A DNA stretch of 64,000 bases from Rhynchospora pubera (lineage: Eukaryota > Streptophyta > Magnoliopsida > Poales > Cyperaceae). Under the pieces are notes generated by a model. The model was not told the DNA's origin and searched no databases. It saw only the letters and a list, made by a program, of their open reading frames with translations. The translations under genes were made by a program, and so were the position numbers. Shown one piece after another: positions 35,252-48,013 of the stretch (the first letter of the stretch is position 1; each line of letters opens with the position of its first letter). Location: positions 234,564,742 to 234,628,741 of the forward strand of contig CM051460.1 in the NCBI GenBank assembly GCA_028095005.1, written 5' to 3'.

Positions 35252-36002
35252 GGGTGTTGCTTTTTTCACGATTTCAATTAGCAATACACGCTAATTTTTT
35301 TATTTTGACCAAAATATCCTCATCTATTATCAATACAATCTCCGACCATCTCCGTATCTATATCTTTTTTTATTATTCTTTCAATAAACCACCAAAGGCG
35401 GTATTTATTATTATTTCAGTAAACCACCAAAGGCGGCAGATATGGCCCTAGAAAAGCATGCATCTCTCTCCCCTGCTCAATTCTCACAGGCTGCACCCAC
35501 CACATGATTTTCCTGCATTTTTTTTTCTGATGAAATAATTTTGTAATTACAAGCGCTTTTCTAAATTTTTTGGACCAATTTTGTAATATCTATTTCCATT
35601 TAAAAGATTAGTTAATTAAGCGATATAAATAGAAATTGAGTACGCATATCCAACTTGCTTGCTCCATGGCCGGCACTATCGTTCCCTTGCTCATTTCAAA
35701 TCCCCTTTTTATTCTAAACCCTTTTGAAATATATAATTTCGAAGTTAAAATTTGAATAAGCTTATAAGCTATAGAAGACAAATTAATATATAAAGGTCCA
35801 TACTTTCATGGGCCAAAATTTTGCTATATTCTGCCATGCTAGTCTTACGATTGGAAATGGATATCATATAACAGAGTATACGGAGAGAGAGAGGGTCAGT
35901 GCGTGGTTATAAGTTCTAAGCGCGTGATGGATGAGGGCATATTGGTCAAATAAAAAAAATTGCCGTGTATTACTAATTGAAACCGTGTAAAAAGCAATTC
36001 CC
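35252..36002. mobile_element. Non-autonomous Mutator-like element, 751 bp
   Basis: TIRs of about 80 bp, diverged at a few positions: the left reads gggtgttgcttttttcacg and the right, inverted, gggaattgctttttacacgg; both continue tttcaattag(c/t)aatacacg. It is flanked by the 9-bp direct repeat aatacctat at 35243-35251 and 36003-36011. Inside is a short direct duplication of taaaccaccaaaggcgg (around 35385 and 35422) and no coding region. Confidence 0.85.
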
Positions 36003-36031
36003 AATACCTATATATGGTGTGACTTCGTATA

Positions 36032-36175
36032 GGCTCCGTTTGGATAGGTGTGGGAAGAAGGGAAGATGGGAAGAAGTGGGAAGAAGTATCGGGAAGTGTG
36101 TAACTTTGTGAAGAGTTTGGATTGTTTATAATTTTTTTTCTTCTTCTTCTTTCTTCCAACGATCCAAACACACCC
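36032..36175. mobile_element. MITE, GGCTCCGTTTGGAT family (copy 4)
   Basis: Starts ggctccgtttggat and ends gatccaaacacaccc, with ata on both sides (36029-36031 and 36176-36178). It contains gggaagtgtgtaactttgtg. It lies 20 bases from the right TSD of the 751-bp element. Confidence 0.78.
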
Positions 36176-37447
36176 ATAAATAAATTTAAGATGAAAAAAA
36201 AAAACAAAGGAAGTCTGGAAGAAAATATTTCTAGAATCAAAATCCACCTGTACATGAAAGAGTCAGAGAAAGTAAATTGGTAACTGACAAAAAGAGGAAA
36301 ACATATATAAAAAAGGTAAGCATGGCTACCAAAAAAAAATATGGGCTCAAACAATTAGCGATTGACTATTAAGTAATAATAATCCAAATGACGTGGAACG
36401 AATATGATTTTGTCTGAATTTAGACAATGAAATGAAATAAGAATCTTTCACATTTATAAAAAGAAAACGTGAGAGATACGACCGCGACGTGATAGCCACA
36501 CGAGAAGATTTATTCTCCTTTTTAATTTATACGATAAGACCATGTGGAACATAACACAAGGTCTAGGCACGGTGAAATTCGGCCTAGTTCATTCAATCTA
36601 AAATTTCTAGCCGACTGATACCCCAAAAAGAAAAAAAAATTCTCGTCGACAAATTTCAAGGACAGAAATCGATCTGCACAAAATTGTCTTGGTTTTATCA
36701 AAAAATCAGATCATGATGTAAAATCTGATAGTACTCCAAAAGTAAATGCGGTGATCATGAAATGCTGTACCTGGACACTTTTATTTATTTATTTATATAT
36801 TTTTTTAAAATATGGAATGACTTCCTGGTTATTTTGCTTAAATTCCCTCCCATTTATATTATGCAACCGACGCACAACTATATTGTGTAATTAGATTTGA
36901 AAAGCACAATTTGTTTTTATTTAAAATTTTAGTTTTAAAATATCAAGGACCTCTTTCTCAAGTTGCTATTTTCTTTAAAAATAAAATTTGAAAGACTTTT
37001 TATGTAAACATAAAATATGTTCGACAATTGTATTTTATATTGTTAAATTTTAAGTTAATTTATAAAAGATAAAAAGTGTTATTAGTAGTATGACTTTTTC
37101 TTTAAAAAATAACATAAAAAATTATATTTATAAACATAAAATTTGACTTCAACGTACTTCTGAGTTGTAGAATATTATAGAAAGACTCGGATCGAGGTTG
37201 GTAATATCAATTTGGAAATTAGAGCTGAAGAAGGGAGTTGATCATTAATTTGTATATAATACAGAAAATTTTGCTGTTTTATCTTTAAGAAAAACGAAAA
37301 TAAATTTTTTTCAAAGCTAAAGATATGTTATATTTCAGCAATGTTATGTAATCGACTAAAATTTTCAACGATTGAAAATTAACTCGTAATAAATCGCAAC
37401 TGTTTATAATTTAAACGATTGAAATTTCGAAATATATATAAAATAAA
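36176..37447. other. Intergenic, no supported gene
   Basis: No gene. The long minus-strand frame over 36354-35896 runs through the two elements listed above and is not considered coding. Confidence 0.4.
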
Positions 37448-37835
37448 ATTGGGAGTGGCTAGTGTCCAACATGTTAGACACAAGCACTCGTCCAACATGA
37501 TAAAATTTTAATTTTTGATATTAAAATGGCCGATCTAAACCGCTCAAATTGTTATCCATAATAAAATTTCTGTTGGGACCAAATTTTATGTTTTTTCGAA
37601 TTTTTATACTATTTTTTTGAAACTGCTTAATCTAAAAAGTTATTAACCTCTAATTTTGAAAATTAGGAAAAAAATAGTTAGAAAATTTGAAAAAAATATA
37701 AAATTTAATTTTTAAGAATATTTTAATATATAGATTATATTAAACGATTCGAATCGACTATTTGAAATTGTAACAATTGATTTTTCGGATCGTATTGGAC
37801 GTCATCATATAGGTTGATTCTAGCATTACTAAAAA
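37448..37835. mobile_element. Foldback element (shared-core family, copy F)
   Basis: Same architecture and arms as copy B: ggctagtgtccaacatgtta at the left, the inverse of agtaatgctagaatcaacc at the right, and the core blocks gccgatctaaaccgct and taaacgattcgaatcgac on either side of an AT-rich centre. No clear TSD. Confidence 0.65.
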
Positions 37836-38160
37836 AAAATTAATCCACCCTATATTTTATACTCTGTTGATTTACGATGGTTCCGTAGAATTTTCATAGA
37901 TTTAAGTTAACTTCTAAACTTACATCCGTTGAAACAATAACGCCGGTCAATTAGTTCCTTCCTACCATTTTTATATTTCGGCCCGCATGTCAGAGAAAGA
38001 GATAGAAAGGAAACTTGAGCAGATTATGTGGCATGGAGAGCGCAGATGAAGCCACGCACTCATCCATATCCCTTCTCTTTTTTCTCTTTCCGAAACGATG
38101 AACCTGAACCATGCCAATGCCATCTCTAAATCAACCCCAAGCACAAGCAGTAGGAATCAC
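37836..38160. other. Intergenic
   Basis: No gene or repeat that I can support. Confidence 0.4.
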
Positions 38161-38354
38161 ATCCTCTACCGACCTTTTAAGGTCGGTAGAGTGACAACTT
38201 TCGATCTAAACCGTTAGATCTAATTTCAACGGTTAAGGAAGCCCCGTGCATGTAACTGAGATTGATAGGCCCGAAAATCTTAACCGTCGAGATTAGATCA
38301 AACGGCTCGGATCAAGAATTGGCCCTCTACCTACCTCAAAAGGTTGGCAGAGGA
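38161..38354. mobile_element. Foldback element with hairpin TIRs
   Basis: Each terminal repeat is itself a palindrome: ctaccgaccttttaaggtcg at the left and, inverted, ctgccaaccttttgaggtag at the right. The inside has a second inverted pair (gatctaaaccgtt / aacggctcggatc). About 194 bp. It lies about 340 bases upstream of the ATG at 38694 and may be in that gene's promoter. Confidence 0.65.
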
Positions 38355-38693
38355 TACCCTCCCCAAGCAGTAGTTGGCCATGTGTTGTGTTCTGACCTGG
38401 GGGTAGCCAATAATTGATCCCTGGCCCACCTACCTCTCCATCCAACGGCTCTCATTCTCTCCTCTTACCATCACACCACACAAAATACTAAAATACAACA
38501 CAATACATCCTGCGCAATTCACTCCCTCTCTCTCTCTTTCTCTCGCCGTTTCACTTTCCCCGAAAAAACCACCATCCATTCTCTCCAAAGAACCTTCCTC
38601 AAATTCCCTCTCATCTCACTACTAAGCACTAACCTCCATTTGTTGCTCTCTTCTCTTCTCACTCATGCCAAGCTCCCTCTCTCTCTCCTCTCC

Positions 38694-39125
38694 ATGTCTA
38701 AACGCCGCCTGAAAGCGTCTTCTAACGGCGACTTCGAGCTGCGCCACTGGCGGTGCACCAAGCGTCGAACATCCCGTCCGTCTTCGATCAAAATTCCAAA
38801 CGGCGACAACTCCTCATCGGAATTCTCTGCGATCGACCCGGTTTTGAATGGGAATGAAGATGATGATGAAGGTTATATTAGTCTTAGAGATATTTTGACT
38901 TCACCTCAGTATGCTGATGCGTCGTCGCCTGTCCCGGGTGGAAGCTGGACGGAGATCCATATCAGTAATCCCTTAGTGAAGCACGCTGCGTATGCATACT
39001 TGCAGCCGACCCCTTCGGCCAGGGAGGCCGCGAGGCGGCGACGGGTTGATGTGAAGCGGGTCCTCTCGGATATCTTCTCGCCTTGTCTCGAATTTTTGGG
39101 TGTGATTTTCAATTTTAGGAGATAG
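38694..39125 (+). CDS. Short plant protein of unknown function
   Basis: Intronless frame of 143 codons from ATG 38694; the frame is open further upstream, but no earlier ATG is in frame. It starts MSKRRLKAS, is basic at the N terminus (R-H-W-R-C-T-K-R-R), then has an acidic stretch (NEDDDEGYISLRDIL), the segment SWTEIHISNPLVKHAAYAYLQP and a basic region (AREAARRRRVDVKRVL). The I-x-N-x-L-V-K-x-A-A-x-A-Y-L-Q-P pattern resembles a motif I recall in several uncharacterised small plant proteins; no biochemical role is known to me. No signal peptide or clear membrane segment. A (CT)n-rich stretch at about 38521-38545 is typical of a plant leader. It converges with the HVA22-like gene, whose last exon ends about 680 bases downstream on the other strand. 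Confidence 0.75.
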   Translation: MSKRRLKASSNGDFELRHWRCTKRRTSRPSSIKIPNGDNSSSEFSAIDPVLNGNEDDDEGYISLRDILTSPQYADASSPVPGGSWTEIHISNPLVKHAAYAYLQPTPSAREAARRRRVDVKRVLSDIFSPCLEFLGVIFNFRR

Positions 39126-39802
39126 ATTGAGGTTTTCCTTTTTCCTTTTTATTTTTTGTACATTTTTCCTTCTGTTTTGTTGCTTGTTCTGAATTTTGAT
39201 CTCTTGTAAATATTAGGAGGGAAGTGATTGAAAGGATTGATACTGATGATGATGGAATTATTGAATTGCAAAAATTGTTGGAAAGAAAAGGGGTACAGAA
39301 TAGGGTCTCAAGCATTTTATTCTTTTTAGATATATATCTTTGTTTGGTGCTGTTTTGTAACAATTTTTGCTCTGCTCTTAACTGTAGCAGAATGTAGAAA
39401 ATAGGTACCAACAATTGCCAATGAAGGAAGTTTTCTTAGCTTCAATAGAAACATATAAAAAGGTAGATTGCAAAGAAAATAAATGAAGTCAATGCATTGC
39501 TACCTTACTTTGGTTTTTGGGTGATTATTCTTTTGGGAGCTTTTTGATTGGTTTAGAACTTTTGTAAGCAATAGGAAAGAAGGACAATAATGCAAGGATC
39601 TATCAATCTATAGCTGTACTGATCACTATAGAAGGTTACTATTGCATGATAAATTTAAATTTAATGATTAAGCAGCAAAGAAAAGAGAGAAACTGCCAAT
39701 ACTTTGCCTATGCATTCTTTATCAGTTATCACTGTACTTTTTGTTGGTGTACATGTATATACAGTGAGACTTAGTTGCAGTATTTGTATTTACAACACAC
39801 TG

Positions 39803-42800
39803 CTAATGCTTGGCGGTGGTCAGGTAGTGGGGCCGCTTGGGTTTGGCCCGTGCAGTTGCGGCTGCAGTGCGAAGTGATTCCGCAATTGCCGCATCAATGT
39901 CATAGTCGTCAGACATTTTTGGTTCTTTGTACCTTGGTTTTTTTATCAGGGAAGGACTCCATGCTGGTTGTGCTTTCTCCTGCATTGAGGTATAAATTAG
40001 TTGTTAGATAGCGAGATATTGTACATATTACATCTGAGGCAACATACTGTTTTTTTCTTTTATATATTTTTGTTTGTAGCATGTGAGTTGGTGTCTGAAG
40101 GGAAATAAGTCATTATCAAAACAACTACCAGCACATGCTCATGCTGGTATTCTTTGTTCGTTTTTGTGTATTATAATTAAGTTCACTTCCTACTCTAATT
40201 AGCTCAAGTCAAAGGTCCTTTTTGTTGAAATATAGGCAGTGACCAGCATAACAATAAAGAAACAAATAAATTATAATCAAACAAAAAAGTAATAGCGTAG
40301 ATAAAGACACAATTGGATACTGACTTTTCCTGACATGCATCCTAATTCAACCATCAACCTAGCATACGTGTTAAGACTTATCAATTACAAAACTTTATGG
40401 CACTTGTTACTTTGGAAGCGAAAATAAATTTTGAACTTGGAAAAAGGGAGTGCATGATTTGAAGCCTGCTTCTAGTGAAAGAAATATATGCATCAAAATT
40501 GGATAGTTTCATAAAAGAATTAAAAAATTCCCCACCCTAAAAAATCAAGCCTTAGTCTGTCCATGTTATTTGATCAGGCGGTCTAAATAGAATAATGATA
40601 ACTTGCTATCGTCACAATAATGACAGTCTGACGCAGACTCTGAATCTAAGGATGTCTTCACATTTAATGTGAACCATCAGAGGTCCAGAAGTATTTTGTA
40701 CAAGTTTGTGGCGGGTCCATGAAAACTAGGCTGGTCGCCACTATTGTTAAAGGTCAGTCACAATTGCCATTGTCTAACTAATATGCCAAAACCAATTGGC
40801 ATTGGGCAAGCTGGTCCCGCCTATTAGTGAAATAACTTCAGCTACTACAACTCTGTGACAACCTCTGTTGTTTTCATTCTTATTTCTGTTATGTTTTGGG
40901 TTTAGGGAAGTTGGAGGTGGGGGATAGCATTTTCGTCTTATTTATCTTTATGGGTCTGTCTGACAAGGGCTCCAATTTAAACAAAGAACAATTATATGAA
41001 AGAAAAAGTTTTAAATAAAGAACTATTATAGAACTACAAGACTGTAGACGTGATTGGCTTAGGTGTTGAGAATTAAAATAAAATAGAAGGGTAAAATTGT
41101 AATTTTAGAATAATAGAAAGAAGGGGTTCCGTACATTATACCGTTAGACACAACGGTAAAATAGATTGTCTATATATATCTCTTATTTTCAACCGTTGTA
41201 AAAACATCAAATACCAATATCAATAAAAGAAATATTCATACTCATAAAATTAACATGGTATCAGAGCGGTAGAAATACTATGGCCTCAGATTTTCCCCGA
41301 TATAACCAAAAGGCTGAAAAATCAGTCACGATACCACCAATAGTGGAACCTGTAGAGAAGGAAATAAATTCCAATCTCTGGCTCACGACTATGGCACTCT
41401 ATGACCGTGATTTTCCATCATTGGCCCAAGCAAAAACCATACAAAACAACCCTCAACCAATAGATAAAAGAAACTGCCTCACTTGGACACAAGTGGTGGC
41501 TATGCTTCCCAGTGATAAGAGCAAACAAAAAGATTCCACTGGTATAAAGAAAGATCAAACTCAACAAGATCCAATAAAATTTGCTGAGCAATTTCATCAA
41601 AATTATGCTCAGAAACTCCAATCGAAGCAAGCAATCCCTCAAATCAGTATGAAATACCTGGATCAATCGAAGGTGAAACCTGATTACTCAACAGTTTATC
41701 GACCCCCAACTACCCAAGCCATGGTTGCCAAAAATCGTGCCCCTAATTCCAAAGGGGAGATGAGAGGAGCACAGCCTTCGACGAATTGGTGTAGCTATTG
41801 TCGAAAGGAAGGGCATGATCGAGACGAATGCTGGTGTCTCAACCCTCACCTCCATCCAAATAAGAAGAGAGGGGGAGTAGGCGGCGGCCATGGCAATACA
41901 AAAGAGGAAAAGAGGATTTCGTGTAAAGTGCGACAAAGGGATCTGGTCTCGACGGAACGAAGGCATTTAGCAACTTCGATTGCCTCACATCCGAAACAAA
42001 TAAAACAGGCTCAAAGTTTTCAGCTGCTGGCCCATCTGAATAGGTTGCTTGAAAAAGGTCCATTTAATTTTTCGACAAATTTCAATTTGGTTAAGCCCAG
42101 GACCAATACGGTTGACCTTGTTGAGCATAAAATAAATTATAATAATAAGCCTCCCCAAAAATGCACTAACATAGGAATTACGATGACAAACTTGACAAAA
42201 AAATATGATGACGGTAGTTGGATTTTAGATTCGGGTGCAACCGATCATATGACCGGAGATAAAAATATTTTATATGATTATCAACCAAGCAAAAATAAGG
42301 ATTATGTAATTGTTGCTAATGGTGGAAAAATGGAGATTTGTGGATATGGTTCTATTGAGCTCTTTTCTAAAGAAATTAAACATGTTTTATACGTAAAAAA
42401 TTGCACTTCGAATTTATTATCTATAGGAAAACTTTCAAAACAAATAGATTGCGAAATTAAATTTTCTTCTCAAAATGTTTTGTTTCGAGATTTGAAAACT
42501 AAGAAAATTATTGGTGAAGGTTTGTTAGAAAATGGTCTTTATGTTTTAAATTGTCAAAAAACTAATTTTCATATTAAGAAAGATGATTTGAGCAATCTTT
42601 GGCATAAAAGAATTGGGCATCCTTCCGATAAAGTTTTAAAATGCCTCTTTGATTTTAAAAATTTAGATTGTAGCAATTGCGAAGTGTGTCAATTTTCTAA
42701 ACACAAAAAACTTCCTTTTTATTCTTCAAATAACAAAAGCGATAAATTATTTGATTTAATTCACTCCGATGTTTGGGGACCCGCTCCCGTTGACTCTTTT

Positions 42801-45800
42801 AATGGTTTTAGATATTTTGTTATTTTTATAGATGATTTTTCACGAGTGACTTGGATATATCTTTTAAAAAATAAAAGTGAAGTTTTTTCTAAATTTCAAG
42901 AATTTTTAAATTTAGTGGAAAATCAATATAATACTAGTATCAAAACTCTTAGAACCGATAATGGATCGGAATATATAAATCAAAATTTTTCTTACTTTTT
43001 AAAACAAAAAGGAATTTTACATCAAACTACTTGTGTTTATACTCCTCAACAAAATGGAGTTTCCGAAAGAAAAAATCGTCATTTACTTGAAATGACTAGA
43101 GCGCTTCTTTTTCAAAATAATGTTCCTAAAATTTATTGGTTGGATGCCGTTCTTACCGCCACTTATTTAATAAATAGATTACCTAGTGTTATTTTGAATT
43201 ATAAAAGTCCTTTAGAAGTTCTTTATCAAAGAAAAATCAATATTAATCACTTAAGAGTTTTTGGATGTACTTGTTATGTTCATACAAATAAATTAGATAA
43301 GTTGGACTATACTTCTATAAAAACTATTTTTTTAGGATATTCTTCAACTAAAAAGGGCTATAAATGTTATGATCCAAAAAATCATAAATTTTTTATTTCG
43401 AGAGATGTTACCTTTTTTGAAAACGAGCCCTATTTTCAAAAAAATAAAAACAAAGAGCTTGATAACCATATTTCCACAAATGATTTTGTTCTTCCCATAA
43501 TTTCTAATCAAGGTATTGAGAAAGTATTTGTAGGAAATGAACAACAAGAGGAACATGACCAAAATGATATCGGCAACAACACTCAAAGTGAAACCGAAGA
43601 AGAAGAAAACACAAGTGTTGAAGAAGAAGAAGAAGAAGAAAGTGCTAGTGCGGAACAAGAGATTCCATTGCGAAGATCCACACGTTCTACTCAACCACCG
43701 GCAAGGTTACAAGATTTTGTAACCTATGAGGTTCAATATCCTATTCAAAATTATATTTCTTATGATAAAATAGGCAATAATCACCGCACTTTTCTAAGTG
43801 CAATATCCCAAATTGAAGAACCAAAAAATTTCGAAGAAGCCATAAATCAACCGGTATGGTGTAAGGCCATGAAGGAAGAACTTCAAGCCTTAGAAAAAAA
43901 TAGTACTTGGACCATAGTACCATTACCCAAAAATAAAAAACCCGTTGGTTGCAAATGGGTTTATAAAATCAAATATCATAGTGATGGTACCATAGAACGG
44001 TATAAGGCTAGGTTGGTTGCCAAGGGCTATACTCAAACCTATGGTATTGATTACCAAGAGACTTTTGCTCCCGTAGCAAAAATGAATACCGTTAGAATTT
44101 TACTTTCAATAGCGATTAATAATGGGTGGAAATTATACCAAATGGATGTAAAAAATGCTTTCCTTCAAGGAACACTCGAAGAGGAGGTGTACATGACTCT
44201 TCCACCGGGTCATGTAAAAGAGAAAAATGCTAATCTTGTTTGTAGGTTAAAAAAAGCTATTTATGGGCTTAAACAATCTCCAAGGGCATGGTATGGAAAA
44301 TTGTCTCATTTTTTAATTTCTTGTGGTTTTAAAGTTAGCCATTCCGATACATCTTTATTTTCAAAACATGAAAACAATGACACTACCGTTGTTCTTGTGT
44401 ATGTTGATGACATAATCGTTACCGGAAATAATTTAGAAAAAATTAATGGTGTAAAAAAACAATTGAAGGACAAGTTTGAAATAAAGGACCTTGGCATACT
44501 TAAGTATTTTTTAGGCATTGAAATAGCTCATTCTACCAAAGGTTTGTTTATTTGCCAAAGAAAATATGTCTTGGATCTTTTGAAAGAAACCGGTAAATTA
44601 GGATCTAAGCCGGCCTCTACCCCAATTGATAGTAATACCAAATTAAATTCCGAAGACGGTGAACCGTTGGAAAATATTAACCAATTCCAACGACTTGTAG
44701 GAAAATTGATATATTTAACGGTAACTAGGCCGGACATATCATATGCGGTAAGTCAAATTAGCAAGTTTATGCATGCACCTAGGAAACCACACTTAGATGC
44801 AATAGATAGGATATTAAGATACCTTAAGAAAACACCCGGGAAGGGTATATGGATGAAAAATAATAAATCTAACGATGTGTGTGGCTATTCCGATGCAGAC
44901 TGGGCCGGGAGCTTTGATAGAAAATCAACAACCGGCTATTGCACGTTTGTAGGCGGAAATTTAGTCACATGGAAAAGCAAGAAGCAAAATGTCGTGGCTC
45001 GATCTAGTGCGGAAGCGGAATATCGAGCCATGGCATCCACCGCAAGTGAGCTCACTTGGATTAAACAAGTACTCAAAGACTTACATATTCCAATACGTAG
45101 CCCGATGAAGATGTTTTGTGACAACAACTCGGCACGACATATCGCTTCAAATCCGGTGTTTCACGAAAGAACTAAACACATTGAAGTCGATTGTCATTAC
45201 ATAAGGGAGAAAGTGCAAGCAAAAGAAATCGAGACTCCATATGTAAAGAGTGAAGACCAATTGGCCGATATATTCACTAAGGGACTCATTCCAAAAGTGT
45301 TTGAAGATATAATTAGCAAGCTAGGGTTAATAGACATCTATAATCCTAGCTTGAGGGGGAGTGTTGAGAATTAAAATAAAATAGAAGGGTAAAATTGTAA
45401 TTTTAGAATAATAGAAAGAAGGGGTTCCGTACATTATACCGTTAGACACAACGGTAAAATAGATTGTCTATATATATCTCTTATTTTCAACCGTTGTAAA
45501 AACATCAAATACCAATATCAATAAAAGAAATATTCATACTCATAAAATTAACATTAGGTAACCAATGTGGTGGTCTTAATGTTGATTTTCAGTTTCAATC
45601 TCCATGTGTGTTGTGTGCTGTCCGGTACAACTCTAAGGAATTGAATCAGGGTTATTCCTATTATGTTATATTGCTACCAAGGTCCTTCAGCTCTTTTAAC
45701 TTTTAACCAGTGTTTTGAAAAACTGTACCAGATACCAGAAAATTCTGGTAATACCGGGAACTGGAACAGTGACCGAAACACCAGTATCCGGTATTGTAAG

Positions 45801-46155
45801 AGGAAATACCGGATAATTTCGGAAAATACTGGGAAATACCGGATTTCGGCCATCTGGCCAGTAAGGATGCTGGTACGGTTTTAAAAACACTGCTTTTAAC
45901 AAGAAGCATTTAATGATACTCTGATTCTATGTCTTGAGACTAACATGTCTTGGATACTTTTGACAAGCAACCTTCTTATTGTGATTTATTTTATTTTTTT
46001 AAGTAATGATGAATGGACCATTATTCTTGATTAATGATGAATGGACAAGCACTAATCATTAATGGCTTATTACTATTATATTCTGTTATTGGCCAAACAG
46101 ACTAGTTCCTTGCAATATTTATTGAGGTGATTATGATTGTCAGCATAATATTATG

Positions 46156-46200
<45 letters not shown>

Positions 46201-47961
46201 AGACAGCGAACCGATATTTGAGAGTTTAAAGCCATTTCTTATTAGTTGAACTTAATCTACAAATATCTAAACACAAATCCAATTGCTGAATTCAATCTAC
46301 ATCGTTTTCCATACATGCTTATAATTAAATATTGCAGTTCAATACGGCTTTTGTAGGTACCAGGAGCCAACAAAAAAAAATATATATGCACCATACTAGT
46401 AAACAATCACTTTTTTCAGTTCAATGTAGTTTTCAATGGTAGATAATTCTTTATGTACAGCCACATGATATATCTTAGCAAATCAGATATTTTGATTAGC
46501 CATTTGGCTTATGAATATTTTTTCTATATGTTAATAAAAGGCATCAGTTCCCTCTTCATAATTTGAAAATGAAGAAAAAAGAACCCAAAAATCATATATA
46601 ATCGGTTAATCATCTTATTTTAATAGCCGCATGTCTCTTTCGATCCTTGTCAGCTCTTCTAATGACCGGGTATTAATCTCGCCAATATAAGAAATGATAC
46701 CCAAATATCACCGTCGATAAACCACTTGCGCATTCCTTCTCTTTACTTTTTTTTTTCTTCTCTAAAATCATCATTATTTTTTTTAGAAGCAAAAGGTAAT
46801 TATTATGACTTCAGTCATGCTTAATCAGGAGATTGGACATCATAACAAATAAACATTGGTCAGTTATTTATAGGTCATCTGCCAAGGAATATGAAAATGC
46901 ATTTTGGCCTTTGTAATGGTTACGATACAATAAATAGTAAACATCCCCAGAGCACACTCTTGGCAAATTCCAATCCTGCTGACCCTATAATAGTGAACTA
47001 TGTTTCATGTTATGGTCCGTTTTTTGTTTCAAATAGTATTCATTGAACTACATGTTTCATTATAAAAACAATAATGAAACAAGAAGTTACGATCCTTAAT
47101 TGTTTACAACTTACGTTTTATTTGATTTAGGATGTTGTCATTTGTCTGATCTGATGATGAAAGGAACAAGCTCTAGAAAAAGCCACCTGAAATATCAATC
47201 AGTAGGGCCATGGTACGCTACGGGCAGGATGTTGGTATCTAGCATGGTTATACTTATGCCTACTATAGTATTCATCGAAAGAACATGCTAAGGATGAGCT
47301 TTACCTCATATCTTATAGGTTCTCTGCTAGGAGTTGGAGATACAACCTGGTTCAACACTTGGAGGAAAAATGCTGTCCCTTTATCAGTGAAGTTTTTGAT
47401 ATAGAACACCAAAATCTGCCCTGATTTGGCACGAAGGTTCCCTAGCCTCTGCTCTATGTTTGGCTCATACTGCATTACAAATGGCTTCAGGAATGTGTCG
47501 TACACCAGATCACTTCCCTTCAATAGATAAAAAAAAAAGATGAAAACTATATATATTTATACTATATAAAAAGTTTGCTTTTCGGATGAACAGTAATGAA
47601 CAGTGATTTTGATTTTTTGTTACTCACTCCGTGCTGTTTTTGGTGCGATACCTTCCTGTTGTACATATCCTATGATCTTGCATAGACAACATACTTGCTC
47701 ACACAACCACACCACAATGATTTTGATTTTTTGTTTTACACTCTGTGGAATTCTTAGTGTGATGCAGTCTTTGTTGTAGATAAGATATCCTATTTTTCTG
47801 GATAAGCAACATACTTGCCTACACATCCACACCGCAATGAGTCGGTACATATAAGATTAGGAAAGCAAAGAAAGAAAAAAGGAACACGGTTCTTCTTTCA
47901 TTTTCTACTCTCTAACAATAGACGCCTCTCTCCGTATAATAACTCAGGTGGCGGAGCTGAG

Positions 47962-48013
<52 letters not shown>

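Larger units (their letters stand above)
41064..45553 (+). mobile_element. Ty1/Copia LTR retrotransposon, 4.49 kb, apparently recent
   Basis: Two 192-bp LTRs that read identical by eye, the 5-bp TSD ttagg at 41059-41063 and 45554-45558, a primer-binding site, a polypurine tract and one long frame. It sits in intron 5 of the HVA22-like gene, transcribed in the opposite direction. Identical LTRs mean the insertion is recent on an evolutionary scale. Confidence 0.97.

Noticed and set aside
35896..36354. 152-codon minus-strand open frame
   Set aside because: It runs across the end of a transposon, its TSD and a MITE; the composition is low-complexity and no domain is visible.
43344..43694. Minus-strand frames inside the Copia polyprotein
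   Set aside because: Shadows of the long plus-strand frame, mostly acidic repeats read backwards.
47620..47850. Minus-strand frame with an internal amino-acid repeat and CC motifs
   Set aside because: Explained by a 115-bp tandem duplication in an intron; no splice sites or start context support coding.
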